This document shows positions 46,601 through 57,740 of a DNA stretch of 64,000 nucleotides, one piece after another. Numbering within the stretch: position 1 is the stretch's first letter; each line of letters begins with the position of its first letter. The notes under the pieces are model-generated. The model ran no database searches and was not told the DNA's origin. It worked only from the letters and a program-made list of their open reading frames with translations. The translations under genes were made by a program, and so were the position numbers. This stretch comes from Diogma glabrata (taxonomy: Eukaryota; Arthropoda; Insecta; Diptera; Cylindrotomidae): the NCBI GenBank assembly GCA_963693315.1, contig OY856187.1, positions 383,385,711 to 383,449,710 of the forward strand, in the 5' to 3' direction.

Positions 46601-47660
46601 AACCGGGTCCTATCCATGTGTTGTTAGGGGCATATCCTTACTCAGAAATCATACTAGATGGCATAATTAAAGGTAGTACATCAGAATCAATGGCTCAACA
46701 AACAGAATTTGCTTTGATAGTATCAGGAAGGTAAGGTAGCTTTAACCAAAACCGAATCAAATCAATGGTTACTTCTATAGAGATAGACAACTAATTAACG
46801 AAATTCTGGGAGATCGAAGAAGTGGTACCCAAACGAACTCTTACAACAGAAGAAGAAAAATGTGAAGAGCATTATAAATCAACACATAATTTAGGACTGG
46901 ATGGTCGATATATCGTTCGTATTCCGTTCAATGAAGATTACAAACCTTTGAGAGCATCTATCAACAGAGCCTTTGCACGACTTCTACAGCTAGAGAAACG
47001 ATTCAAGTTGTGTTCAGAATTTGAAAGATCTTACAAGGATTGCATGCAAGAATACATTGAGCTAGGACACATGCAACCAGTTACATCCAACAACAACGGA
47101 TTGTATTATGTTCCTCATCATGCTGTTATTAAAGAAAACAGAACAGCTCAACAACAAAATTACGACTTGTTTTTGATGCATCTGCTAGAACTACCAACGG
47201 TGTCAGCCATAATGACAACCAAATGACTAGGCCGACAACCCAACAAGATTTATTATTACTATACTATTGAGATAGCGTAAACATAAATACGTGTATGGTG
47301 CCGATATTAAGAAAATGTATCGACAAATTAAATTCATGAAGATGATCAGCATTTCCAGAGTTTATTGTGGCGCAATTCACCTACAGAAAAGGTTCCAGCA
47401 TACCAACTTACTACAGTTATGTTTGGAACAACCTCTGAGCCATACTTAGCCATCCGAACACATCAACAGATTGCATACCATAACGAATTTAGAAACCCAT
47501 TAGCTTCGGAAATCATTCTCAATGATTTTTATGTTGATGATCTACTCTCTGGTAACGAATTAATCGAAGAAGCACTTATAACTCAACAGCAGCTTCTTGA
47601 TTCTTTAAGCAGTGGTGGATTTAACCTGAAGAAATGGCTTGGAAATCACTGTAGTATGTT
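46601..47660 (+). pseudogene. BEL/Pao reverse transcriptase, degraded
   Basis: The frame at 46822-47226 (RTLTTEEEKCEEHYK, GRYIVRIPFNED, FARLLQLEKRF, YIELGHMQPV, YYVPHHAVIKE) is the N-terminal RT region of BEL/Pao. A broken stretch (ADIKKMYRQIKF) and then DFYVDDLLSGNELIEEA (47527 onward), with the catalytic YVDD, follow. Part of the RT palm between them is deleted or shifted. Confidence 0.8.
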
Positions 47661-48646
47661 ATCAAACATACCAATTGAGTTTCAAGAAACAAAATCATAT
47701 CAGATGATGCAACTCGATGATACAATAAAAACGCTTGGAATAAGTAGGAACCCAGCCACAGATACTTTTGAATTCAAGGTAACGATTATGGATACAGAAA
47801 GTATTACGATTAAACGAAAATTTCAAAACTGTTTGATCCTCTTGAATGGCTTTCTCCTACAATCATACAAGCCAAAATGCTCCTCCAACAACTTTGGTTG
47901 TTGGAGGAGCATTTTGGTCAACCAACCATTTTGGTCAACCACTGCCAGATATTGTAAATTCTAAATGGATTTTATACAAACAGACATTACCTACGCTAGA
48001 AAAACTAAAAATTCCGAGATGGGTCAGTAACTTAAAATGTAAAACGCCTGAGTTGCATGGTTTCTGTGATGCGTCAGAACTTGCATACGCAGCAGCAGTA
48101 TATTTTTCAACCGAAGATGAGAAGGGAATAAAAATAGTCACCTTACTAACAGTCACTCTTCCTAAATTAGAACTATGTGGAGCGTTGCTTTTAGCTAAAT
48201 TGTTACGAAATGTAGAACAATCAATGCAAATTTCAAATATAAAAACATATGCATGGAGTGATTCCACGATTGCATTAGCCTGGATAAGAGGTAGTCCAAT
48301 GAGATGGAAAACTTTCGATGCCAATCGAGTAACTGAAATACAACAACTTACTGATGCTTCACAATGGTACCACGTTAAAACAGAAGACAACCCAGCGGAT
48401 TGTGCTACTAGAAGAATTGATCCAGATAAATTAAGTGAGCGTCATTTATGGTGGAACGGACGAAATTGGTTAAAGGAAAATCAAGAAAAATGGCCAAAAT
48501 TGACAACTGAATTAAAAATTGAAGATATTCCAGATACAAAAGGAACTGTGCTAACTACGATAATGACAACTGATCCATATAGTCTTATTTGTACAAGATA
48601 CTCTAAATTAATAAAACTACAACGAGTTATAGCATACTGTCAGTGA
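47661..48646 (+). pseudogene. BEL/Pao connection and RNase H domain
   Basis: The frame 47846-48646 carries WVSNLKCKTPELHGFCDASE, AYAAAVYF, TVTLPKLELCGALLLAKLL, TYAWSDSTIALAWIRG, EDNPADCATRRIDP and HLWWNGRNWL: the RNase H and following region typical of BEL/Pao, with catalytic CDAS, LEL and SDS. A frameshift links it to the RT frame. The join lies at the 21 bp hairpin at 47872-47917. Confidence 0.85.
47872..47917. repeat. Perfect 21 bp hairpin inside BEL/Pao pol
   Basis: The 21 bp left stem begins CCAAAATGCTCC and the right stem is its exact reverse complement, with the loop TTTG. Just after it, a unit containing ATTTTGGTCAACCA is repeated in tandem. The left stem codes for a normal BEL segment (QAKMLLQQL-like); the right stem is extra. 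Confidence 0.95.
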
Positions 48647-48920
48647 TTTATAAACCAACATAGAAAAAAACAGTATCCAACGTCTCTAACCCTAACAACC
48701 AAAGAGATGGAGGAAGCTTTGCAGCGGATCGTAATAGCAGTCCAATCTAAAAACTTTCATCAAGAAATATTACAACTAAAAACTAAAACACATATCTCAA
48801 GTAAAAGTTAAACTCTTTCTTTCAGTCCGTTTCTAGACCAACAAGGAATACTACGGGTAGATTACAAGAGGTAGATTACAAAATTCAACACTTTCATTTA
48901 ACGAAAAACATCCGATTATT

Positions 48921-50031
48921 TTGCCCAAAAAACATCCAGTAACCGAGCTAATAATAACGAATGCTCATTTAACAACTTTGCATGGAGGAGCGCAGCTAAC
49001 GTTAGCTTACATCCGAAAGCGTTTTTGGATTATTAATGCAAAAAGCTGTGTTCGGAATTCAATTCATAAATGCGTTAAATGCCACAGTTTTAAAGCTAAG
49101 GCCAGTCAGCAAATAATGGGTAATCTACCATCATCAAGAATTGTTCCTTCTCGACCATTTTTAAAAACAGGAGTAGATTATGCGGGGCCTCTTAACATTC
49201 GAACAACAAAAGGAAGAGGACATAAATCAAACAAAGGCTACATAGTACTTTTTGTGTGTATGGCTACAAAGGCAATACATATTAAAGTCGTAAGTGATCT
49301 TACATCACAAGGATTCATTGCAGCATACAAGAGATTTACATCACGGCGTGGACTATGCATTGATATTTACAGTGACAATGGCACAAATTTCGTTGGCGCC
49401 AGAGCTGAGCTCAACAAAGGAAAAAATTAACTATACAACAACTTAACCTGAAGAGCTTCTCTCCAAAGACAACACTACTTGGCATTTTATATCACCTCGT
49501 GCCGCACATTTTGGTGGTCTATGGGAAGCAGGAGTTAAATCAAAGTATCATTTAAAAAGAGTGATAGGGGAAACAACAATAACATTTGAAGAATTAACAA
49601 CGTTACTCACTTAAATAGAAGCGTGCATGAATTTACGACCAATATCACCGTTGACATCTGATCGAAGTGATCTATCAGTTTTAACGCATTGACATTTCTT
49701 AATTGGCAATTCCTTAATTTCACCGCCAATTCCACATATAGGAGTACCTAACCTAAATGGTCTTAAGCGATTTAGATTGGTTGAAGCAATGAAACAGCAT
49801 TTTTGGAAGAAATGGTCCAAGGACTATTTATCGACTCTGCAACAAAGGTCTAAATGGAATAAAACTGAAACTAACTTAAATATTGGGGAATTAGTTTTGG
49901 TAATAGATGATCAACAACTGCCACCAACAAAATGGATGGCGGCCAGAGTAAAAGAAGTACATCCAGAGCCAGGTTCGAGTTGCGACAATTTGTGGCCCGG
50001 GGAAGGTTATTCTGAAAAGGCCTATATCTAA
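48921..50031 (+). pseudogene. BEL/Pao integrase
   Basis: The frame 48921-49430 has the zinc-binding region (HLTTLHGGAQLTLAYIRKRF, CVKCHSFKA), then the core GVDYAGPL (Asp), ATKAIHIKVVSDLT and DIYSDNGTNFVGA (Asp). Broken frames follow with HFGGLWEAGVKS (catalytic Glu region) and EACMNLRPISPLTSD. A final piece (49777-50031) has RLVEAMKQHFWKKWSKDYL. At least three lesions are present. Confidence 0.82.
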
Positions 50032-50229
50032 ATTATCACGCCCACCTATTGAAAAAGTAGATATTAATGATGATACGAATCTACAACAAAAAGAAGTCTG
50101 AAGAGCACAAAACTACCACTGCTACTACCAACTACCACTGCCACTGCCACTACCAACTACCAGTAACCACTATAGGTTTGTGATATTTGCAATCCTTGGT
50201 TTTGGTCAAGCAGCAAACATAAGTTTCGT

Positions 50230-51821
50230 AAATAATCAGTGTGAGGTCAGGAATTTTCTTTGAAAAATTAGGTAAAATGTGATTCACCAACAATAATTGG
50301 AACATAATTGTAACGAGCAAGAACTAAATATTTTTCAGCGCTGTTTGGAAAAAATAAGCCAAATATGCAAGCAAACCAATATTTCAAATTGTAATCAAAC
50401 TTATCAACAGTTTGATCACATGCTAACGGAAATAGTACAACACGACCAGTTGATCAGACATCCAACTCATCATCGAGAAAAAAGAGGTTTGATCAATGTC
50501 ATTGGTCGAATAGAACATGAATTATTTGGAGTAATGGATGATCAGGATGCTAATCACTACAAACAACAAATAAAACTACTTCAAATGAATGAAAATCACT
50601 TACTCCAGCTGCAGAAAAATCAAACCTCAATTGCGGAGTCCACTTTGAACATATTAAAAAGACAAGAGACTGATATAAACAAAACAACCATTGGTTATAA
50701 TTCAAAGAGCAATCTCAATTAGTTTTGGAAGGAATAAATCATGAAACGACATTTATTTAATGTCTTTAGACACAACGCTTCTAATGGTTAACTTTCGAAA
50801 TAGACAAACAAAACTTATAACAAGTGTTGACAAACACACATTCCATAATGGCAAAAACTTCTATATTAACAACAGAACAACTGCAGAAAGAACTATCATA
50901 TATTGATGCAAATATACCATAGGGACAACACATACCATGGCCAAACGGAAAACACAACATCCTTCACATGTATCGTGTGTTAACAGTCACAGCAAGGACA
51001 ATTGAAAATCTGCTAATTGTCAACTTCATTCTTCCATTAGCAGACAATATGCTCCATAATATGTACAAACTCACCGCCTTTCCAATGAATACATTTAATG
51101 AATCTAAAGCAATTGTACCAAGAGGAGAGATTCTCATCACAGGCTTACACATGCACCAATGTCAAACACGGATTTGGATAAATGCTTTGCAGCAAGCTCA
51201 GAAGAGTTTTTATGCAAGCAAACACATCCAATTCATACAACTGATCCTACAAAATCGTGTGAACTATCAATACTCTACTGGAATAAAATCAACAAACACT
51301 GTAACGTTCAAAAGGGAAAACCGGTTGATAGTTGGTACCAATTAAAGAACAACACTTGGTTGTTCGCATTAAGCAACTAAACCAATCTTCGAATCATATG
51401 CAAAGAAGAACAATTTATGATCCATCTAAACGGAAGTGGAAAACTTATACAACTAAGGTGTGTGGCAAAGAGTGAAAAAATATTGTTACAATCCCAGGGA
51501 TCATACAACAGTACCATCTACTCAGTAATTTTGATTCAAATGGATTTTGATGATGAAGTCGGGTTTAACAACTTTAGTCAACTTTTGAGTTACTCCATCA
51601 ATAACAGTATTCTTCAAGAAGTGAGAATCGCAGAAAATTCTATTAATACAATAAAAGATCAAGAAACCTTACCGTTCTTGCAAAGGCCATCAGTTCATGA
51701 TGTTCATCATTATTTTATTTTGTATAGATTAATTGTGTCTATTGCAATTATTATAATTATCAAATATCGATGCAATCAAGAGGTTAATGGAATTCCTGCA
51801 GCCCATCAACTAGAATCATAA
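50230..51821 (+). pseudogene. Envelope-like gene of the BEL/Pao element, broken
   Basis: The third gene lies after integrase. One frame (50297-50722) has a Cys-bearing N-terminal part, a furin-type site HREKRG and then a hydrophobic, fusion-peptide-like GLINVIGRIEHELFGVMDD followed by a heptad-rich helix. This is the layout of baculovirus F / errantivirus Env proteins. Later frames (50968-51345 and 51417-51821) include Cys-rich segments and a C-terminal hydrophobic stretch (IVSIAIIIIIKY) that could span a membrane. Frameshifts and stops separate the pieces, so no functional protein is encoded. Confidence 0.7.
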
Positions 51822-51846
51822 CAGTATACAACTGGGCCCCGGAGTA

Positions 51847-52148
51847 TGTTGATACCTCAACAGATCAAAATATATAAACCAACCCTGCTCAAATCAATAA
51901 TGCATAATAATGCAAAATTGCATTATTATTTTAAATTAATTTTCTTTATAATAACTTTATATAATTGTTAACGCAGCAAAAATTGCTTATGTAAAAAAAA
52001 TGAATTACCATAAATAAATAAGAATTATTTTAACATTAAAAACTAACGTTATTTTTTCTTCATCATACAAATCTTCCAGTAAAGCTAACTATCTAGGTAG
52101 CCCCCACCAGTGAAAAGCGGGTTAGCTATTATTGAAAGATTGTACACA
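51847..52148 (+). repeat. BEL/Pao 3' LTR
   Basis: About 302 bp starting TGTTGATACC and probably ending GTACACA, where the sequence resumes homology with arm 1 intron 2 (AGAATTATGAG). It contains the same 10 bp inverted repeat as the 5' LTR. The 3' end is inferred from arm 1. Confidence 0.7.
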
Positions 52149-53703
52149 ACCTTTTAAAAAATAGAATTATGAGAGTTGAAGCATCGTTTTAATTTTTGTT
52201 TACATTTCCCAAAACCGAAGTTTGAAAGACCAAAATATTACTTTCGGTGGGGTGATCTGAAAAACGTTTGGACAAAGACATAAAACGGGGTTTATTTAAA
52301 ACTCAAATTTGTCAAATTTTCGTCATGTCATTTGATTTAAATAAAACTTGATGAAACGCAACGGTTTCTGCAGATATGTCAGATTATGAGCCATTCAAAA
52401 GTTATTACTGGGCCACATAATCCAAAAGTCGCTATAAAATCAATTCAAAAGAAGCAGAAATGTTAAAGTTACTAACTTTTATCAACTTTACAAAGAGCAA
52501 ATTTGCTTTGCAAAAATAATTATGTTTGAATAACAGAAGTTAAGTCTAATTGCAATAAATGCAAATATAAATAAACTGAAAGCAGTGCGAAGGAGTTTGG
52601 ACTTTTTGGACATCTTTTATGAAAAACGACATTTAATCTGCAACAACTACCTAATGTTTTCTAACTGTGCCTCTTGTTCGAAAGTAGCTTTAACTGCATA
52701 ATTAAATATCTTTAATTTGTCATTCAAATAATTCCTGTGTCTAGATACACTAATGTTCTTCTACAAAAATTCGGTCACAAATTGTAGGAAAATGAGGTTT
52801 TATGTTTTTTCTGATCACCGCATTTGACCAACAAATTTTAGAAAACAATTTAAATTAATTAGAATTTTTTTTTATTTCGGAACTCAAAAATCGGAATATG
52901 AAATTTTGAGCTTTGAACAGCGGAAAAGGTTTGATAAATGTTCACATGAATCTAAAATACTTAAGTCTGTTAAGGGCGATATAATAATAATTTTTTTAAA
53001 AATATTGCATAAAATTAAAAGGCACAGTTTATCAATGAAATAATTAATTAAAACAAAACAAAACCTGTAATTGATAAGATTAAGAAAAAAAATTTTTAAT
53101 AAACAAATTTTGAGCATATGTGTTTCTAGAATTTTGAATAAAAATATCTCTTAGCAATCGGTAAACATATAAAAACATTCTTCTCACCAGAATATTCAAA
53201 TAACCGAAGGTCAAAATTACAAAAATGAATCGGGTCAAGTTGTCTGATAGTAAACCTGGATAGTAAGCCTAGCTTATGTGAGAAGAGCAAAACAAACTCA
53301 GGTACTTTGGAAATTTGTGCGGACTAAAGTTCAACCGAACCTTCATTTTGCTTACTTATATGAATAAAGTAATCGGGCTCTCCATTGCCGGATTATAAAC
53401 AGTTAAATTGAAAGCATTTTTTGAAATCAACATAACGAACTTTACTAAATAATCGTATCGTATCTGCTTTAAACGTAGATTAACATATTTAATCAAGGAA
53501 CTTTAGCGATTGTAAAAAATTTAGGGCAAAGCTGCTTTCAAAATATGATTGATCTCAATCACACATTATAAAAAAAGGTTCTATTTGCTTAGTTTGAAAA
53601 CGAAATATTATGTTATTAGCAATTACTGTCACTATTGTTAATTACACAATATTCACCTCAAAAGTCTGTTCAATATTTATATATAAAAACTCAAACAACT
53701 TAC
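52149..53703 (-). other. Remainder of intron 2 of the DUF1397 paralogue
   Basis: It aligns throughout with 16720-18270 in arm 1 (for example CCTTTGGAC-type and GACCAACAAATTTTAGAAAAC segments). Small open frames differ between the arms and are not genes. Confidence 0.8.
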
Positions 53704-54000
53704 TTGGATTTGATTGGTTGCAGTGCGCCCGTTAGTTGAATCACATTTCACGTAGGCGATATTGATAAAATCTTCTAGTTGTTTTAATTCCTCTGATGTT
53801 ATTTCTGATGAAGATTTTTCTCCAGATGAAGCACTTCTAACTTTTCTTAACAACGATGTTCTACTTAACGTATACGAAAATGTACCAACTGGAACGACAA
53901 ATGCATCACTCTATTATATCACATCCTTAACACTTTTATTCCAGAAAAATTAAAACTTACCGACAAATGTGACTAACATAAGACTTGTGAAGAATTTCTA

Positions 54001-54396
54001 CTTGATTGAAATATTAACTTATAACAACAAAGCTTTAAAATTTTTGCGATGTTTAACGGTTAAAAATTGACTGTGAATAAAAATTGTAAAATATTTAACT
54101 AATTAAGAAATCTTTGTTACAGTAACAAAAATATTTTAATTCAAAATAAAAACTTGTGACCGGTGACCGAAGTTCGCAATTACTAGTTGATAAGAATGAT
54201 AATAGAGTTTAGCTTAAGGAATGTGGTTTGATATTTTTTGCGTTTATTGAATTAGGCGTCAACTTTTGATTAACATAGGTATTACTATAAATTTGATTAT
54301 GAATTCTATAATGAGTTAAAATGTTATTGTTATATAATAGCAAACACTTTCGTTGTTAAATCATAAAAGAGATAACATTGAAATAATTAAATAATT
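54001..54396 (-). promoter_or_regulatory. Upstream region of the DUF1397 paralogue, bounded by Gypsy
   Basis: It matches the upstream region of the intact gene to about 54343, including the unchanged 17 bp palindrome TTTGTTACAGTAACAAA at 54113-54129. The Gypsy 5' LTR begins 397 bp from the former ATG, so any more distant regulatory DNA is now 6 kb further away. Confidence 0.5.
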
Positions 54397-55000
54397 TGTG
54401 GTGACTAGGGTGAACACTGTGCACCCGTGTAAACAATCATTCGATTAATAACAATGGATAAAACTAGATGGCGAGAGTTGTAGGCTGTCAAAATAAAAAA
54501 CACATTGTTAATAATAATAAAAATTACTTTTTACTTTTTCGTTTTCTCGAACAGTCGAGATATATAAATTAAGCGTAATTTTACTTACCTGTATATTGAT
54601 ATTATTTTCTCGTTATGAAATCTGAAATAAATAAAGTTAAACATTATAATTAAAGTCGAGTAAAAAGTTTATGTAACTTAAATGTAATTTAATCAAAAAT
54701 AGGAAGATTAAATATAGTGTCATAAAGTCTAGAGTCAGTGTTGTTATTATTACAAGAAGAAACGTCTAGAATACTGAATCCAAATACTAAGTGTACTGCT
54801 AAAAGTCAATTGTTAGCATATTTATTATTGTGAGAAGAAACGCCTGGAATCTTGTGAGAAAACTGTTAAGTGGTGGAATGAAATAAACAAGACGCACCTT
54901 CCAACGAACATTTATATGGAGTCAAATATTATGGAGTATGTAGCTATCATAACCACCATTAGTAAAACCAACGTATATCAACCTTCTATCATAGGCTACA
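54397..55000 (+). repeat. Gypsy 5' LTR
   Basis: Begins TGTGGTGACTAGG and ends AGGCTACA. It has a TATA-like GATATATAAATTAAG near 54560 and AATAAA-type motifs. It differs from the 3' LTR at AAAC versus AATT (54647-54650) and at ATTAG versus ATTCG (about 54961). The sequence just inside (TGGTAACGCCGACGTGAACC at 55003) is placed as a primer-binding site would be, but I could not match it to a tRNA. Confidence 0.95.
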
Positions 55001-55518
55001 AATGGTAACGCCGACGTGAACCAACAACCAGCAATTTATTGGTAATCACAGATAAACAAATTTCAACAATTGGAATTGCAAAGGTATTTATTCATTTTTA
55101 AATTTAACACACGCGGGGGAAATCAACATACAGTCAAACCTAAAAGATGTTGCATCGAAGATCAAAACAATAATAAAATTCCGAATTAACCTCAAATTTA
55201 ATTTTTTTAATTAATTTTAAATTTAAATAATATTAATAAATAAATAGAATTCATTCATTAATTATTATAAAATTCATTAATTGGTCAAACATTTAAATAA
55301 ACAATTTTTCCTGGAAATCTAATGTAAATGTAAATCTAATGTATAACTCGCAGCATAAAATTTTATCCAGTATGTTCGATCGGTATATATCGAATTTTTT
55401 TTAAACGGTTTTGAACTATAATTCACAATTTTGGGGTGTTACGCATTATTATAATATATATATACATCCTTTATTATCAAATATTAATTCATTTTAAATT
55501 TTAAAATAAATTTTTGAA

Positions 55519-56631
55519 ATGGCGTTTAATCTTTGGTCGCCACTCCACTCCCAACCACCGACAGTGTCTCTAGAAACGACGGATAGGGCCACTGGTGCTA
55601 TTCCAAAACAAACTAAACTTACTAGTAAATGTATATTGGACGATCCTTTAATAACGTTCGACCAGAACCGATTAGTTCAGGAATCAAAACCAATTACGAC
55701 ACACAATACGGATCAAACAGGGTTGAAATCAGAGGAATACAGGGACCAAACAACATTCACGTCGGATACAAATGAAACGCGTAACGACAAAGGAAATAGT
55801 GATCTTCCAAACTACAGATCTATAACTCCAATCCAAACATTTCAATCCGGTATAAATGCTGATATGACAAATCGAAAACTATTAATACCAATGTTTTGGA
55901 AGAACAAACCATTAATTTACTTTGGATACATCGAATCCATATTTTTCGCAAATGGTATCTCGGACCAATTATCCCGTTTCCATGCAGTCATCGCGGCGCT
56001 TGACCAAAGCATTTTGCCAGAGGTGGCTGACTTACTAATAGACACAAAAAAAGCAAACATGTATTTTTTAATTAAACAACGATTATTGTCATTATACGAA
56101 ACTTCCGAAACAATTGGAATTAATAAATTGTTAACCAATACACAGCTTGGGGAACAAAGATCTTCGCAGCTGTTACATCAGATGACAGATCTGGCACAAG
56201 GGTCGGTAAACGAAACCTTTCTCAAGAACCGATGGTTACAACGACTCCCATCACAGATAGGGATGTTTCTGTCAACGGCTACAGGTAGCCTAGAACAATT
56301 AGGGCAACTTGCCGATAAATTGTACGAATTCACCAATACAAACGCAATGAATTCCCAACTTAATAACCAGCCGACAGACAACACAGTCACGGATATTAAT
56401 AAACAACTAACCGTATTATCAAACCAAATCGCTGAACTTCAGCTCGAAAATAAACGTTATAGGGCAAGAAGTAAATCACCAAACTTCAAACATCGTGACC
56501 GATCCAAGTCACGTAATCGAAAACCTAATCCGGATGATAACACATGCTATTACCATCGGACATACGGAACACGGGCGAAACATTGCAGAAAACCCTGCAA
56601 TTTCAAAACCGAAACCGACCAGGGAAACTAG
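55519..56631 (+). CDS. Gypsy Gag polyprotein
   Basis: This 370-residue protein forms the particle and binds RNA. An acidic/polar N-terminal region (1-115) is followed by a capsid-like part (LIPMFWKNKPLIYFGYIESI onward, about 115-270), an Arg/Ser/Lys-rich segment (RARSKSP, RDRSKSR) and a Cys/His motif CYYHRTYGTRAKHC near the end, as in insect Gypsy Gags. It is intact. It overlaps pol by 88 nt, with pol in the -1 frame. The start is the first ATG after a 518 bp leader. Confidence 0.88.
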   Translation: MAFNLWSPLHSQPPTVSLETTDRATGAIPKQTKLTSKCILDDPLITFDQNRLVQESKPITTHNTDQTGLKSEEYRDQTTFTSDTNETRNDKGNSDLPNYRSITPIQTFQSGINADMTNRKLLIPMFWKNKPLIYFGYIESIFFANGISDQLSRFHAVIAALDQSILPEVADLLIDTKKANMYFLIKQRLLSLYETSETIGINKLLTNTQLGEQRSSQLLHQMTDLAQGSVNETFLKNRWLQRLPSQIGMFLSTATGSLEQLGQLADKLYEFTNTNAMNSQLNNQPTDNTVTDINKQLTVLSNQIAELQLENKRYRARSKSPNFKHRDRSKSRNRKPNPDDNTCYYHRTYGTRAKHCRKPCNFKTETDQGN

Positions 56632-57740
56632 AAAGTCAATTTCCTCACGCGACGAAAGAAATTGACACGATTTTAAACAGTCGCCTCACAGTCTACGACT
56701 ACAAAAACGAACTCAACTTTTTAATAGACACTGGCGCTGACGTTTCCGTGATACCTTCAAACCCTAGCAACGAAAACTGCAAACCAACCGAAAATGATGT
56801 TCAACTTCTCGCAGCAAATGGTACGTTCATTGAAACCTACGGCATTAAAACCATCGAAGTGGATTTAGGACTCCGTAGATCATTCCAATGGGACTTTATC
56901 ATCGCAAAAGTGGACAGACCAATCATCGGAGCAGATTTCCTCACGAACTTTGAATTGTTAGTCGATCTGAAACACAAGCGAATAATCGATCAATACACCA
57001 ATTTAAAAGTAAAAGCAGGAATAACAAAAGTTACACCGAATAAAATCAGCACAATTAACGCTGACACCTCAATATTCACACAACTTTTAATCGAATACAA
57101 AGACATTACTATACCAACACAAAGTAAATTCGTAGCCAAACACGACGTTACACATGTCATCGAAACCACAGGTCAACCAGTGAATCGGAAAGCGAGACGG
57201 CTCGATCGCAATAAACTCGAAATTGCAAAACGCGAATTTCAGTACATGGTGAATAATGGTATATGTCAACCTTCAAAATCACCATGGGCAAGTCCTCTGC
57301 ACATGGTACTGAAAACGAACGGGGATTATCGTCTGTGCGGGGATTACAGGGAATTAAATTCAAAAACAATCCCAGACAGATACCCAGACCCCCATATTCA
57401 GGACGTCAACCATCTACTCCACGGGAAGCAAATTTTTTCGGTAGTTGATTTGGTTAGAGCATATAATCAAATCCCGGTTAGTCCGACGGATGTTCCTAAA
57501 ACTGCCATCATAACGCCATTCGGGTTATTCGAATTCAAGAAAATGATCTTTGGACTACGAAATGCAGCTCAAACATTTCAACGCTTCATGCAACACGTAC
57601 TAACCAATCTCGATTTCGCTTTTGTATATTTAGACGATATACTAATCGCGTCCAAAAATGAAGACGAACACGTAACTAATTTGCGACAATTATTCGATCG
57701 ATTACGTCAGTACGGAATGGTTGTCAACGTTAATAAATGA
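56544..57740 (+). pseudogene. Gypsy Pol part 1: protease and reverse transcriptase, ends at TGA
   Basis: The frame opens within the gag overlap. The protease active site FLIDTGADVSVIP lies at about residue 58. RT motifs are SPWASPLHMVLKTNG, DYRLCGDYRELN, FSVVDLVRAYNQIPV, FGLFEFKKMIFGLRNAAQTF and FVYLDDIL (catalytic). The frame stops at TGA (57738-57740) in the middle of RT, and the next frame in the same phase continues the RT without a gap. So a single nonsense codon interrupts an otherwise open pol. Confidence 0.92.

Larger units (their letters stand above)
42218..52148 (+). mobile_element. BEL/Pao LTR retrotransposon with env-like gene, dead
   Basis: LTR starts (TGTTGATACCTCAACAGAT) lie at 42218 and 51847. 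Between them, on the plus strand, are remnants of gag, protease, RT, RNase H, integrase and an envelope-like gene, in BEL/Pao order. The purine-containing GGGCCCCGGAGTA precedes the 3' LTR. All frames are broken. It lies in intron 2 of the DUF1397 paralogue, antisense to the gene, and is itself interrupted by an RTE element. A candidate target duplication (ACCTT at 42206-42210 and 52149-52153) is offset by 7 bases on the left. Confidence 0.85.
41279..54000 (-). pseudogene. DUF1397 paralogue with lost start codon and TE-filled intron
   Basis: Exons match the intact gene: 54000-53961 (exon 1), 53888-53704, 42027-41709, 41642-41510 and 41441-41279. Exons 2-5 have intact frames and GT-AG boundaries. 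Exon lengths are identical except exon 3, which is 18 nt longer in the Ser/Glu/Lys stretch. The base triplet in place of the ATG is TAG (54000-53998, minus strand). The next in-frame ATG is codon 8, inside the signal peptide, leaving only a short hydrophobic start (MLVTFVVG). Intron 2 is 11.7 kb because of the BEL/Pao insertion; it is 1.7 kb in the intact gene. It may be a fresh pseudogene, or a gene that starts elsewhere. Confidence 0.75.
39260..54343. repeat. Segmental duplication, arm 2
   Basis: Direct-orientation partner of arm 1 (11184-18920). It lacks the hAT-like insertion. It has about 320 bp at 40845-41160 with no match in arm 1 and a BEL/Pao insertion at 42218-52148. Coding exons remain highly similar; intergenic parts are more diverged. 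The arms start about 28 kb apart, with TE debris between them. Confidence 0.88.

Noticed and set aside
55003..55022. Assigning a specific tRNA to the Gypsy primer-binding site
   Set aside because: The segment starts with TGG as expected, but I could not match the complement to a known tRNA 3' end.
56560..56631. Slippery heptamer for gag-pol frameshifting in the Gypsy overlap
   Set aside because: AAAACCC and similar runs occur, but none fits the X XXY YYZ pattern in the gag frame.
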